Assembly: GCF_019443325.1 (NCBI RefSeq)
Contig: NZ_CP080383.1
Span: 3,038,001 to 3,102,000 of the forward strand
DNA length: 64,000 nucleotides
From: Cryobacterium sp. PAMC25264
GTDB taxonomy: Bacteria > Actinomycetota > Actinomycetes > Actinomycetales > Microbacteriaceae
Reading direction: 5' to 3'
Below are positions 46,425 to 54,203 of the stretch, one piece after another. Position numbers and translations under genes: made by a program. The notes under the pieces were generated by a model that saw nothing but the letters and a program-made list of their open reading frames with translations, searched no databases and had not been told where the DNA came from. Within the stretch, counting starts at the first letter, position 1. The number at the start of each line of letters is the position of its first letter.

Positions 46425-47510
46425 TTACTGCAGGCCGGCAGCGGCACACGCGTCCGCGTACTGGGCGGTGCAGATCTCGTCGACGGTGTAGAAACCGTCA
46501 TTGATCACGGTCTCCTGGATGTTGTCGACGGTGACCACCACCGGCGTCAACAGCGTGGAGGGAATGTCCTGGAACGTGGTGTCAGGCGAGGGCGTACTAC
46601 CCTGAGCCAGCTGGTCGGCGATTTCCGCCGCCTTCTCGGCTTCGAGCTTGATGGCCTTGTAGACCGTCATGAACTGGTCGCCGGCGACGATGCGCTGGAT
46701 GGCGGCGAGTTCGGCGTCCTGCCCGGTGACCGGCGGCCACGGCGACACTCCGGCGGCTTTAGCCGCGGCGATGGCGCCGCCCGCTGTTCCGTCGTTGGCC
46801 GCGTACATTCCGGAGATCTCGGGTCCGAACTGGGTGATCTGGCCGGCCGCCCACTCCTGAGCCTTATCCGGGCTCCAGTCAGGTGTGTCGTACTCCGCCA
46901 GGATCGGGATGCCACTCGGGTCGATGACGGAGTGCGCGCCCTTCTTGAACTCGGCCGCGTTGGCGTCTGTCGGCGATCCATTGATCATGATCAGGCCGGT
47001 GGTCGTGTTGTCCTGCTTGAGCTTGTCGACGAGCGCGGTGCCCTGCAGCACGCCCACCTGCTCGTTATCGAACGAGATGTAATAGCTGATCTTGTCGCTC
47101 TTGATCAGCCGGTCGTACGACACCACCGGCACGTTCTGCGCGGCGGCCGATTCGGCGATGCTGGCTGCTGCGGCCCCGTCCACGGGGTCGAGCACCAGAA
47201 CTTTCACGCCTTCGGTGAGCGCTGACTCCGCCTGCTGCTGCTGTTTGGCGGCATCCTGGTCGGCGTTGGCGTAGATGACCTCGTAGTTTCCGAGTGAGGT
47301 GAGCTTGTCTTCGAACAGCGGCCGGTCGAAGCTCTCGTACCGGGTGGTCTTGGATTCAGGGAGGAGTAGGCCGATCTTGATCGTCTCGCCGGAGCTGCCC
47401 CCGTCGGAGCTTGAGGAGCTGGATCCGTTGGACGTGCACGCGGTCAAAACGCCCGTGGTTGCGATCACTGTGATCGCCAGGAGCGCGAACCTCTTCCTGG
47501 GTTTTCTCAT
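46425..47510 (-). CDS. xylF: Sugar ABC transporter substrate-binding lipoprotein (XylF-like)
   Basis: 361-aa CUT2 binding protein. It has a basic N-terminus, a hydrophobic helix and lipobox LTAC (Cys about residue 25), then a Ser/Gly linker. The mature domain begins IKIGLLLPESKTTRYESFDR; VLVLDPVDGAAAASI near 107, MYAANDGTAGGAIAAAKAAG near 243 and PVTGQDAELAAIQRIVAGDQ near 270 are the marks of XylF-type xylose binding proteins. ATG 47510 has AGGAGG 6 bases upstream. Xylose is the best guess at ligand, but related sugars cannot be excluded. Confidence 0.9.
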   Translation of the reverse strand: MRKPRKRFALLAITVIATTGVLTACTSNGSSSSSSDGGSSGETIKIGLLLPESKTTRYESFDRPLFEDKLTSLGNYEVIYANADQDAAKQQQQAESALTEGVKVLVLDPVDGAAAASIAESAAAQNVPVVSYDRLIKSDKISYYISFDNEQVGVLQGTALVDKLKQDNTTTGLIMINGSPTDANAAEFKKGAHSVIDPSGIPILAEYDTPDWSPDKAQEWAAGQITQFGPEISGMYAANDGTAGGAIAAAKAAGVSPWPPVTGQDAELAAIQRIVAGDQFMTVYKAIKLEAEKAAEIADQLAQGSTPSPDTTFQDIPSTLLTPVVVTVDNIQETVINDGFYTVDEICTAQYADACAAAGLQ

Positions 47511-47590
47511 GATGTGCCTCCTACTGTGACCACCCTCGTTGGCGGTGTAACGAGCATGGCCCCGGTGCCATATGCCGTCAAGGCTTGAAC

Positions 47591-48889
47591 TCAAGAGGCC
47601 AGGCCGCCCCGATCCGCGGCTATGTCAGCCGTATCTTCCGGCACGAATACGCTGATTCCGGGCAGGATGTCGGGGGCCGGGCCGACCAGCAGGGAGCGTT
47701 CGGGCTCCCCCGGCCGCCCGGCGGAGATCTGCGCCCCGTCGATGGCGAACAGCACCGCGCCGAGCACCTCGGCGCGTTCGCCCAGTTGCCCCTTGACCAC
47801 GTCGGGCACGCCCGATTGGGTGGCCAGGGTGGAACGCTCAAGGGCGTGCCGGAGCGGGCTCAGAAGAATCTCGCCGGCTTCGGCCAGCTCGCCGCCGACC
47901 ACGATGCGGTGCGGGTCGACCAGGTTGCTCAGGCCCGCCAGCGCAATGCCGAGGTGCCGGCCCGCGTCGGCGATCACCCGGCGGGCGCGGGCCTCCCCTG
48001 CCTCGGCACGCAGCAGGATGTCGCGCAATCTCACCTCACCGTGCACGGCCGGGAACCTGGCCGCGAGGGCGGATGCCCCCACCAGGGTCTCCAGGCAGCC
48101 GCGGTTTCCGCAGCGGCACACGAGCCCCTCCTCGTCGAGGGTGAGGTGCCCGATTTCACCAGCCTTGCCGCTGCTGCCGCGGTACACCCGCCCGTCCACG
48201 ATCAGCCCGGCTCCGACGCCGTGCGAGACGCGCAGATACGCGGCCTGGCGGATGCCCCGCGCCGCGCCCATCCGGTACTCGCCGAGGGCGCCGAGGTTGG
48301 CCTCGTTGTCGACGAAGACCGGCCGGTGCAGCCGGGCCTCCAGCTCCTGGGCGACGGGAACACCATCCCAGCCGCGCAGCAGCCCGCGGGTGGCGATGAT
48401 GCCGGTGCGCGGGTCGACCGGCGCCGCCAGGCCCACTCCCACGGCGAGCACCTCGGTCAGCCCCGCGCCCACCGACTCGACCATGTCCTGGATGAGCAGC
48501 ATCACCCTGTCGAGTTCGCTGTCGGCGCGGTGGTCGCGGGCCAGCGGCAGCATCCGTTCGGCCAGCACCTGGTGCCCCGCGTCGGCCAAGGCCACGCGCA
48601 GGTGCCGGTTCGAGACGTGCAGCCCCACCACCAGGCCCAGTTCACGGGCCAACGTGACCTGCACCGCCCGGCGGCCACTGCGTGAGGTTGGTGCAGTCTG
48701 CAGCACCCCGGCGGCGGCCTGCTCTTTGACGATGTTGGAGACAGAGGCCGGCGACAGCCCGGTCACTGCGGCCAGTTCGACCTGGGTGAGGGCGCCGTGG
48801 TGGGTGATCGCGTCGACGATGCGCGCGCGATTCGCCTCTCGCAGGGACGACTGCGACCCGGGATTGCGGCGGCTGCTCACAGGACACAC
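47591..48889 (-). CDS. ROK family transcriptional regulator (XylR/NagC type)
   Basis: 432-aa repressor with an N-terminal winged helix (residues 18-75; ALTQVELAAVTGLSPASVSNIV) and a ROK sugar-kinase-like domain. LGLVVGLHVSNRHLRVALAD near 85 is the phosphate-1 region, and the zinc-binding cluster CRCGNRGCLET near 257 follows GEIGHLTLDEEGL. It is 80 bases upstream of the binding-protein gene on the same strand, so it may be in the operon or transcribed just ahead of it. It probably senses the transported sugar. Confidence 0.9.
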   Translation of the reverse strand: MCPVSSRRNPGSQSSLREANRARIVDAITHHGALTQVELAAVTGLSPASVSNIVKEQAAAGVLQTAPTSRSGRRAVQVTLARELGLVVGLHVSNRHLRVALADAGHQVLAERMLPLARDHRADSELDRVMLLIQDMVESVGAGLTEVLAVGVGLAAPVDPRTGIIATRGLLRGWDGVPVAQELEARLHRPVFVDNEANLGALGEYRMGAARGIRQAAYLRVSHGVGAGLIVDGRVYRGSSGKAGEIGHLTLDEEGLVCRCGNRGCLETLVGASALAARFPAVHGEVRLRDILLRAEAGEARARRVIADAGRHLGIALAGLSNLVDPHRIVVGGELAEAGEILLSPLRHALERSTLATQSGVPDVVKGQLGERAEVLGAVLFAIDGAQISAGRPGEPERSLLVGPAPDILPGISVFVPEDTADIAADRGGLAS

Positions 48890-48970
48890 GATACAACTGC
48901 CCCACCCGTAACATCCGGTTTCGCCCAGAACGGGGGTTCGCCGGGCACCGGCCGGCCCGCGCGGCGAGGC

Positions 48971-49417
48971 TCACACCAGACGCGCGGGCCCTGCTCCCAG
49001 ATGGAGGAGGACCGCGACTGCCGCGACCACGGCCAGGAGGCCGCTGCCGAGCAGTGCGAACATCAGTCCCGGCGTCGCATATTCCAGCACGTTCAGCGCG
49101 ATAACGGCCGCCGCGACGAGCAGCACGAAGACCAGCAGACAGCCCACGATCGCACGCAGCCAGCCCCGGAGCGCTCCCTCGAGCCGATGCGCCTTGGCGA
49201 GCGCCACCAGTCTCAGGCCGATGACGGCGATGGCCTGCCAGCAGGCGATGGCAAGAACGCCCCAGATCACGCCGGGCAGCGCGATCGGCGTCACAACCGG
49301 GAAGGTGGCGACCACCGTGGCAACGGCAGCCGGCAGCACCCAGACCTGCACCAGCACGGCCACACAGAGAACGACGATGAGCAGCGCAGTCAGTGCGGAC
49401 CACATTCCTGAACGCAT
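48971..49417 (-). CDS. DUF2975-like membrane protein
   Basis: 148-aa membrane protein with four hydrophobic segments at about residues 6-25, 33-58, 88-112 and 118-140. It resembles DUF2975-type proteins, whose function is unknown. ATG 49417 is chosen because a G-rich site (GGGGGGCAGG on the minus strand) precedes it; GTG 49447 is an alternative. It is divergent from the Asp23 cluster. Confidence 0.65.
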   Translation of the reverse strand: MRSGMWSALTALLIVVLCVAVLVQVWVLPAAVATVVATFPVVTPIALPGVIWGVLAIACWQAIAVIGLRLVALAKAHRLEGALRGWLRAIVGCLLVFVLLVAAAVIALNVLEYATPGLMFALLGSGLLAVVAAVAVLLHLGAGPARLV

Positions 49418-49604
49418 CCTGCCCCCCAGCACTCGTCTGGATGCCACCCTATTGCTTATCTGAGAGCTAGCTGGATTGCTGACGGGTTTATTTGCCAGTT
49501 CCGTGACGAACCCTCGGTTCTATCCCTCTAAGGGTTACGGAGATACCATCGCCGCGGCCGAGCGGATCAGCCCAGCCGAAACCCAGAAGATTAGAGGATG
49601 CATA

Positions 49605-50087
49605 ATGTCTAACGCAGACACCCGCCCCACCTCCCCCGCTACCCCGGCAACCACTGGCGCCCGTGTCGACCGCACGGAGTCGCGTGCCGTAGCCTCCGTG
49701 GGCAGTGAAGCCCACGGGAAGAACACCATCTCCGACAACGTCGTATCCAAGGTCGCGGGCATCGCTGCCCGTGAGGTCCCCGGCGTTTTCGCACTCGGCG
49801 GCGGAGCGTCCCGTGCCCTCGGCGCCATCCGTGGTGCGGTCGGCCAGGACGACCTGAGCCAGGGCATCAAGGTCGAGGTGGGCGAGACCCAGGCCGCCGT
49901 CGACATCACCATCGTGGTGGAGTACCCCGCGCCGATCCAGCAGGTCGCCGACGCGGTGCGCACCCAGGTCACCACCGCCATCACCAACCTGGTGGGCCTG
50001 GATGTCGTCGAGGTCAACGTGGCCGTCAACGACGTGCACCTGCCCACCGACGACCAGGACGAACAGGCTGAGGCCCGCGTCTCATGA
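49605..50087 (+). CDS. Asp23/Gls24 family envelope stress protein
   Basis: 160-aa Asp23/Gls24 protein. After a Thr/Pro-rich N-terminus, the domain starts GKNTISDNVVSKVAGIAAREVPGVFALGG near residue 38 (first helix and strand; given in one run of key residues ISDNVV to GVFAL) and continues with IKVEVGETQAAVDITIVVEY near 88 and the helix VADAVRTQVTTAITNLVGL near 113. Family members sit at the membrane and accumulate under alkaline or cell-wall stress. ATG 49605 has AGAGGA upstream. It heads a six-gene cluster with overlapping starts. Confidence 0.9.
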   Translation: MSNADTRPTSPATPATTGARVDRTESRAVASVGSEAHGKNTISDNVVSKVAGIAAREVPGVFALGGGASRALGAIRGAVGQDDLSQGIKVEVGETQAAVDITIVVEYPAPIQQVADAVRTQVTTAITNLVGLDVVEVNVAVNDVHLPTDDQDEQAEARVS

Positions 50088-50272
50088 GTGCCTCAGCCAC
50101 CGGCATCGCCGTCGGTGCCGTTCTCGCGTTCGCGATCCTCGTGTTCGGCTTCTGGGGTTTTCTCCTCGTGGCCGTGTTCATGGCCATCGGCCTCCTGATC
50201 GGGCGGATCCTCGACGGCAAGCTCGACCCGCGCGGGCTCGCGAATGCGCTGAGCGGAAAACGAACCTCCTGA
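50084..50272 (+). CDS. Small membrane protein of the Asp23 cluster (DUF2273-like)
   Basis: 62-aa protein with a single long hydrophobic region (residues 5-43) that could form two short helices, followed by DGKLDPRGLANALSGKRTS. Small proteins of this size and position occur in Asp23 clusters (DUF2273-like). It overlaps the Asp23 stop by 4 bases and the next gene by one. It may be a membrane anchor. Confidence 0.8.
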   Translation: MSASATGIAVGAVLAFAILVFGFWGFLLVAVFMAIGLLIGRILDGKLDPRGLANALSGKRTS

Positions 50273-50667
50273 TGTCCACGGTTACGGACGACCCCGCCGG
50301 CCGCGAGCCAACCCTCGTGGCCGACGGGGCAGGCTATCCCGGCCACATCACCGTTCGACAGCGTGCGCTCACGACCGTGGCCAGAGCGGTGACGGCCGAG
50401 TCCCTCGGTGTCGATCCCGGACAGGTATCGGTCACGCTGCGCGACGATTCGGGCCTCCTCGGCCTCGACGTCGTCACCCCGATCAGCATTCCCGACCTCG
50501 ACACCGTGGGCGCCGGGTACGCGGGTACGACGCTGCTGCAACGGATCAGCGACGCACAAACCGTCATCAGATCGGGCACAACACGCATCACCGGGAATCA
50601 GGTCGGGCGGGTGGACATCCGCGTTCGTGGTGCCTACATAAAACAGGAACGAAGGGTGCCCAGATGA
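50272..50667 (+). CDS. Asp23-related protein of the envelope cluster
   Basis: 131-aa protein with an Asp23-like core: VRQRALTTVARAVTAESLGVDPGQVSVTLRDDSG (residues 28-61, the helix and strand order of the family) and DLDTVGAGYAGTTLLQRISDAQTVI near 78. It lacks the membrane helix and the Gls24 start motif, so it is a divergent paralogue. Start ATG 50272 overlaps the previous stop; the end overlaps the next start by 4 bases. Confidence 0.75.
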   Translation: MSTVTDDPAGREPTLVADGAGYPGHITVRQRALTTVARAVTAESLGVDPGQVSVTLRDDSGLLGLDVVTPISIPDLDTVGAGYAGTTLLQRISDAQTVIRSGTTRITGNQVGRVDIRVRGAYIKQERRVPR

Positions 50668-51239
50668 GCGCGCCATATGCTCGCATCGTGCGTCGCGAGA
50701 CACACTCACCGCGCACGGCTACGACCATTTTGCTGGCGGTGCTGATCATCCTGGCGTGCGCCTATGTCGGCACCGAGTTGATTCTGCGCATGCTGGGGCA
50801 ACCGGCCCTTCTGGTAACCCCAGCGGATGCGTGGGCCTGGGTGGCGACGTTACCCACGTTGGAACCGCTGGCGGCCATCTCGGCCGGCGGCGCTCTCGTG
50901 GCGGTGATCGGGCTCCTTCTGATTCTGCATGCCATCCGCTCGGGCAGGTTGGCCCGCCATGAGATGGTCCTCGGCGACCGAGCGGTGATCGTCGACAACG
51001 GGGTTCTCGCTTCGGCGATCGCCCGCCGCGTCGAGACCGTCGCTCGAGTACCGCAGGGGCAGGCGGCGGTGTCGGTCTCGCACCGACGGGCCGTCGTGGA
51101 GGTCACCCCGACCTCGGGCATCCCGGTCGACGAGGAGTCCGTGCGTCGGGCGGTCGAGGAAGAAATCGCCTCCTACGACCTGCGCCCGGCCCTGAGCCAC
51201 ACCGTGCGCATCAAACAGACTGGAGCGATCGGCGCATGA
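50664..51239 (+). CDS. DUF6286-like membrane protein of the Asp23 cluster
   Basis: 191-aa protein with two membrane helices (about residues 20-42 and 68-92) and a cytoplasmic C-terminal domain: GDRAVIVDNGVLASAIARRVETVARVPQGQAAVSV and then TPTSGIPVDEESVRRAVEEEIASYDL. The C-domain alternates helix and strand as in Asp23 itself. DUF6286 is my best match. It is in the operon by 4-base overlaps on both sides. Confidence 0.78.
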   Translation: MSAPYARIVRRETHSPRTATTILLAVLIILACAYVGTELILRMLGQPALLVTPADAWAWVATLPTLEPLAAISAGGALVAVIGLLLILHAIRSGRLARHEMVLGDRAVIVDNGVLASAIARRVETVARVPQGQAAVSVSHRRAVVEVTPTSGIPVDEESVRRAVEEEIASYDLRPALSHTVRIKQTGAIGA

Positions 51240-51853
51240 ACGACACCAACAGAGCCCTCAATCGGGTGTTCATCTTCGTGGTCGGCCTGATTCTGCTCGG
51301 CGCCGGCGCGGCCGCCGCCGCACTGCCATTCTGGGACTGGTGGGCAACCCGCTGGAACGAGTTCGGTAGGAGCGCCAACGCAACGCTGACCGATACCTTC
51401 GCCGCCAGCACCGTGCCGGGCACCGACTTCAGTTGGTGGCTGGTCGCGGCTATCGCAGTCCTTCTACTCGTCGTGATCGTCATGATCATGATCATCGCCA
51501 GTGTCGGCGGGGGCGGCAGCCGGGAGATCTATCGGCGGCCGATCAGCAAGCAGGATGGCAGCTCAGACAACGTGCTGGTGGACACCTCGTTCGCCGCCGA
51601 GGCGCTCACACACTCCCTCGACAAGAGGCCCGACCTGGTCGGCAGCACCGTCGGTGCCTTTACCGTGAAGCGCCAGCCCGTGCTGCACGTCGGCGTCACC
51701 CCGCGGCAGGGCGCGTCGCCCCGGCTGATCGCCGAGCAGACCGGCATCCTGCTCGACAACCTCGCCCAGGTCGTGGGCGATGCCCCCGCCACGTGCCTGA
51801 CCATCCACTCGGGCCTGCGTGCGAAGCTCGGCCACGACCAGCGCGTGCGCTGA
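51236..51853 (+). CDS. amaP: Alkaline-shock membrane anchor AmaP-like protein
   Basis: 205-aa protein with the AmaP arrangement: an N-terminal membrane helix (about residues 10-32), an extracellular stretch ending in DFSWWL, a second helix (62-88), then a cytoplasmic domain with LVDTSFAAEALTHSLDKRPDLVGSTVGAFTV. In staphylococci AmaP tethers Asp23 to the membrane. Overlaps the preceding gene (ATGA). The symbol is used by analogy of layout. Confidence 0.7.
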   Translation: MNDTNRALNRVFIFVVGLILLGAGAAAAALPFWDWWATRWNEFGRSANATLTDTFAASTVPGTDFSWWLVAAIAVLLLVVIVMIMIIASVGGGGSREIYRRPISKQDGSSDNVLVDTSFAAEALTHSLDKRPDLVGSTVGAFTVKRQPVLHVGVTPRQGASPRLIAEQTGILLDNLAQVVGDAPATCLTIHSGLRAKLGHDQRVR

Positions 51854-51883
51854 GCGGTCGCCCCGGATGCGCGGAGTCGCACG

Positions 51884-52291
51884 ATGACCCGGTGGACTCG
51901 ATCCCGCGGCCGTTCGCGGCCGCGGGGCGTGTGGCTCGCGCTCGGCGTGGGAATTCTGGGCTGCGTGCTTCTCTTCGGCCTCGTTCTCTTTCCGATCCTG
52001 GGGTTGATCGGCAGCAGCGCCGGCACGGCGTGGTTCGTGCCCGTGCCATTCGGCGCGATCGCCCTCGTGTGCACCGTCGGATTCGTGCTGACCCTGGGCT
52101 TGCTCGCGCTGATCACCCGGGTGCGCAGCGTTCCGGCGGCCTGGGTGGTCGCAAGCGCGGCGCTGCTCTGCGTGCTGCTGACCAGCCTCTACCCGGCCGT
52201 GGCCGTGGCCCAGGCCGGTGTGGATCAGGGCGGTCAGGTCATCCCGTGGATTCTCGGCTGGATCGGTAGGACCACCGGGGTCTTCTCCTGA
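51884..52291 (+). CDS. Hypothetical membrane protein at the end of the Asp23 cluster
   Basis: 135-aa protein with about four hydrophobic segments (residues 16-42, 47-80, 85-105 and 110-130) after a basic N-terminus (TRWTRSRGRSRPRG). I do not recognise a family. It starts 30 bases after the AmaP-like gene on the same strand and is probably co-transcribed. Confidence 0.65.
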   Translation: MTRWTRSRGRSRPRGVWLALGVGILGCVLLFGLVLFPILGLIGSSAGTAWFVPVPFGAIALVCTVGFVLTLGLLALITRVRSVPAAWVVASAALLCVLLTSLYPAVAVAQAGVDQGGQVIPWILGWIGRTTGVFS

Positions 52292-52355
52292 GGGCCAGGA
52301 ACGTCGCTGGGCCGAGCTGCCCTCGGCGACAACTCCCGTGCACGACACGGCCGTG

Positions 52356-53093
52356 TTACCAGGCAACCGGCCCCTGGTCGTCGGTGAAGGTCCCCGTGGG
52401 ACCGCCCGCGTCGATCGTGGCCATGCGTACCGCCGAGGCGGCGCCCTCTGCGGGGGTTCGGATGCCGCGATGGTTATTCAGGTCGGTGGCAACGAAGCCG
52501 GGGCAGACGGCGTTGACCAGGATCCCCTCATCGACCAGGTCTCGTGCGCACATCATGGTCACCGCGGTCAGCGCCGTCTTGGACGGAACGTAACCCAGGG
52601 CGATCGGATCGGTGTTGGCGAAGTCGGAGATCGACGCCAACGAGCCCGCGATGCTGGACACGTTGACGATTCGCGGAGCGGTCGAGAGCCGCAGCAACGG
52701 CAGGAAGGCGCTCGTCACGGTGATGACCCCGAAGACGTTCGTCTCGAATACCGCGCGGACATGATTCACATCGGCGAAGCGCGGCACCTGCCCGGCGAAG
52801 TCAGCCCCCGGCTGGTGGCTGATTCCGGCGTTGTTGACCAGAGCGTCCAGGCGACCGAATTTCTCCCGGATCGTCACCGCCGCGGTCGCGACCGAGGCCG
52901 AGTCCGTGACGTCGAGGGCCACGGCCGTGACGTCTCCCCCTGTCAGCCGCAGTTGTGCTGCGGTCGCTTCTCCGCGTTCCAGGCTGCGGGCGCCGATCAC
53001 CACGGTGTGGCCGAGCGCGGCCAGTTGGGCGGTGATCTCGCGACCGATGCCTTTGTTGCCGCCGGTGACCAGAACGATCATGGGGTTGTTCAT
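52356..53093 (-). CDS. SDR family oxidoreductase
   Basis: 245-aa classical short-chain dehydrogenase. TGGNKGIG near residue 10 binds NAD(P), GARSLERGE near 33 suggests NADP (Arg), NNAGISH is near 88, catalytic Ser is in VNVSSIAGS near 140 and Tyr/Lys in YVPSK near 165; VCPGFVATDLN near 192 is the usual P-loop after. ATG 53093 has AGGAG 5 bases upstream. It is divergent from an AraC-family gene that probably controls it. The substrate is unknown. Confidence 0.92.
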   Translation of the reverse strand: MNNPMIVLVTGGNKGIGREITAQLAALGHTVVIGARSLERGEATAAQLRLTGGDVTAVALDVTDSASVATAAVTIREKFGRLDALVNNAGISHQPGADFAGQVPRFADVNHVRAVFETNVFGVITVTSAFLPLLRLSTAPRIVNVSSIAGSLASISDFANTDPIALGYVPSKTALTAVTMMCARDLVDEGILVNAVCPGFVATDLNNHRGIRTPAEGAASAVRMATIDAGGPTGTFTDDQGPVAW

Positions 53094-53110
53094 GGGAACT
53101 CCTTCTTGTG

Positions 53111-53129
53111 GCCGTGACTGGGTCACGGC
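53111..53129. promoter_or_regulatory. Palindrome in the SDR/AraC control region
   Basis: GCCGTGAC and GTCACGGC are perfect 8-base arms around TGG, 18 bases upstream of the SDR start. It is a candidate operator for the divergent regulator, or a promoter-proximal hairpin. Confidence 0.5.
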
Positions 53130-53177
53130 GGTGCTGTCACACCAGCATGCAAGCAGAAGTCCGGATTTAGAATCATG

Positions 53178-53209
53178 TTCCGTACGTTTTTTGTGTCGTA
53201 TAGTACGAA
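53178..53209 (+). promoter_or_regulatory. AraC-gene promoter with inverted repeat and leaderless start
   Basis: TTCCGTAC at 53178 and GTACGAA at 53203 form an imperfect inverted repeat that spans the gap. TATAGT at 53199-53204 is a good -10 box whose expected start point, about 7 bases on, is the A of ATG 53211; no ribosome site is present. The repeat would let the AraC protein block or activate its own promoter. Confidence 0.5.
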
Positions 53210-53210
53210 T

Positions 53211-54140
53211 ATGGCGACGGATCGACTGTCCGAGGTTCTGGACCTCATCGAGGTACGAAGCGTGGTCTCCGGAGGCTCGGCGGTGCGCGGGCGCTGGCAG
53301 ACCCACAGCTCCATTGATGACGACCTGAAGTTCATCGCGGTGGTCCGCGGCAGCGCATCACTGACGACAAACGGCGCCGACAGGGTGGAGTTGGCCGCCG
53401 GGGATGTCGCGATCCTGAACGGCCGCTCGTGGCTCACCCTGGAGGGCGGCGACGGAGACGAGGAACCCGTCACCGTGGTGCCGCCGTCCGCAGGCTCGAC
53501 CATCAGTGATGCCGACGCCGCCGCAGACGACGTCGATATCCTCATCGGGGGCCGGGTCGAGCTGAACTCCACGGGCAAGGATCTGCTGCTGCGCGCACTC
53601 CCTGCCGTCGCCCACGTCGGGGCGACCAGCGCGGTGGGACCGCACCTCCGCGGCCACGTGCAGCGTCTCTTCTCGGAAATTGTCGCCGGCCGGGTCGGCG
53701 CCGATTTCGCCATCCGACAGTACGGACAGCTGCTGGTCCTCGACGTCCTGCGCGGCTTCATGCAGCACAGCGACATGCCCGCTGGGTGGCTGAAAGTGCT
53801 CACCGACGACCGGCTCCGGCCGGCTCTGGACATGATCCACGAGCAACCGGCGCGGAGCTGGGGCCTCGAGGACCTCGCTCGCGCGTCATCGATGTCACGC
53901 ACCACGTTCGCAGAACGCTTCCGGGCCGCGGCCGGCACCCCACCCCTGGCCTATCTCATCAGTTGGCGGATGCTCCTGGCCCAACGAGAGCTCCGCTCGG
54001 GCGACACCCGGGTGGGCGCACTCGCGCGTGAGCTCGGCTACTCCTCGGAGAGCGCCTTCAGCACGGCCTTCAAACGGCATGTCGGCGAGTCCCCGCTGGC
54101 GTACCGCGCCCGGGTGCGCGCGGCGTCAGCACAATCGTGA
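53211..54140 (+). CDS. AraC family transcriptional regulator (cupin type)
   Basis: 309-aa regulator: an N-terminal cupin ligand domain of the AraC_binding_2 style (residues 10-190) with GDVAILNGRSWLTLEG, and two C-terminal helix-turn-helix motifs: WGLEDLARASSMSRTTFAERFRAA near 227-250 and VGALARELGYSSESAFSTAFKRH near 277-299. It is preferred from ATG 53211, since an upstream ATG at 53175 would run through the promoter repeat. It probably regulates the divergent SDR gene. Confidence 0.9.
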   Translation: MATDRLSEVLDLIEVRSVVSGGSAVRGRWQTHSSIDDDLKFIAVVRGSASLTTNGADRVELAAGDVAILNGRSWLTLEGGDGDEEPVTVVPPSAGSTISDADAAADDVDILIGGRVELNSTGKDLLLRALPAVAHVGATSAVGPHLRGHVQRLFSEIVAGRVGADFAIRQYGQLLVLDVLRGFMQHSDMPAGWLKVLTDDRLRPALDMIHEQPARSWGLEDLARASSMSRTTFAERFRAAAGTPPLAYLISWRMLLAQRELRSGDTRVGALARELGYSSESAFSTAFKRHVGESPLAYRARVRAASAQS

Positions 54141-54203
54141 GCCTGAGCGTCGAGCCCGGTGAGGTACTCCTGCGGATCTTCCAGGGCCTGCGTGGCCAGA
54201 GGC

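Noticed and set aside
44152..48889. Considered assigning the whole operon and the FGGY kinase at 57155 to one xylose pathway
   Set aside because: They are 9 kb apart with no isomerase gene; the kinase substrate is uncertain.
49482..49560. Possible sigma-B-type promoter GGGTTT...GGGTTA before the Asp23 cluster
   Set aside because: The spacing and -10 match are too poor to call.
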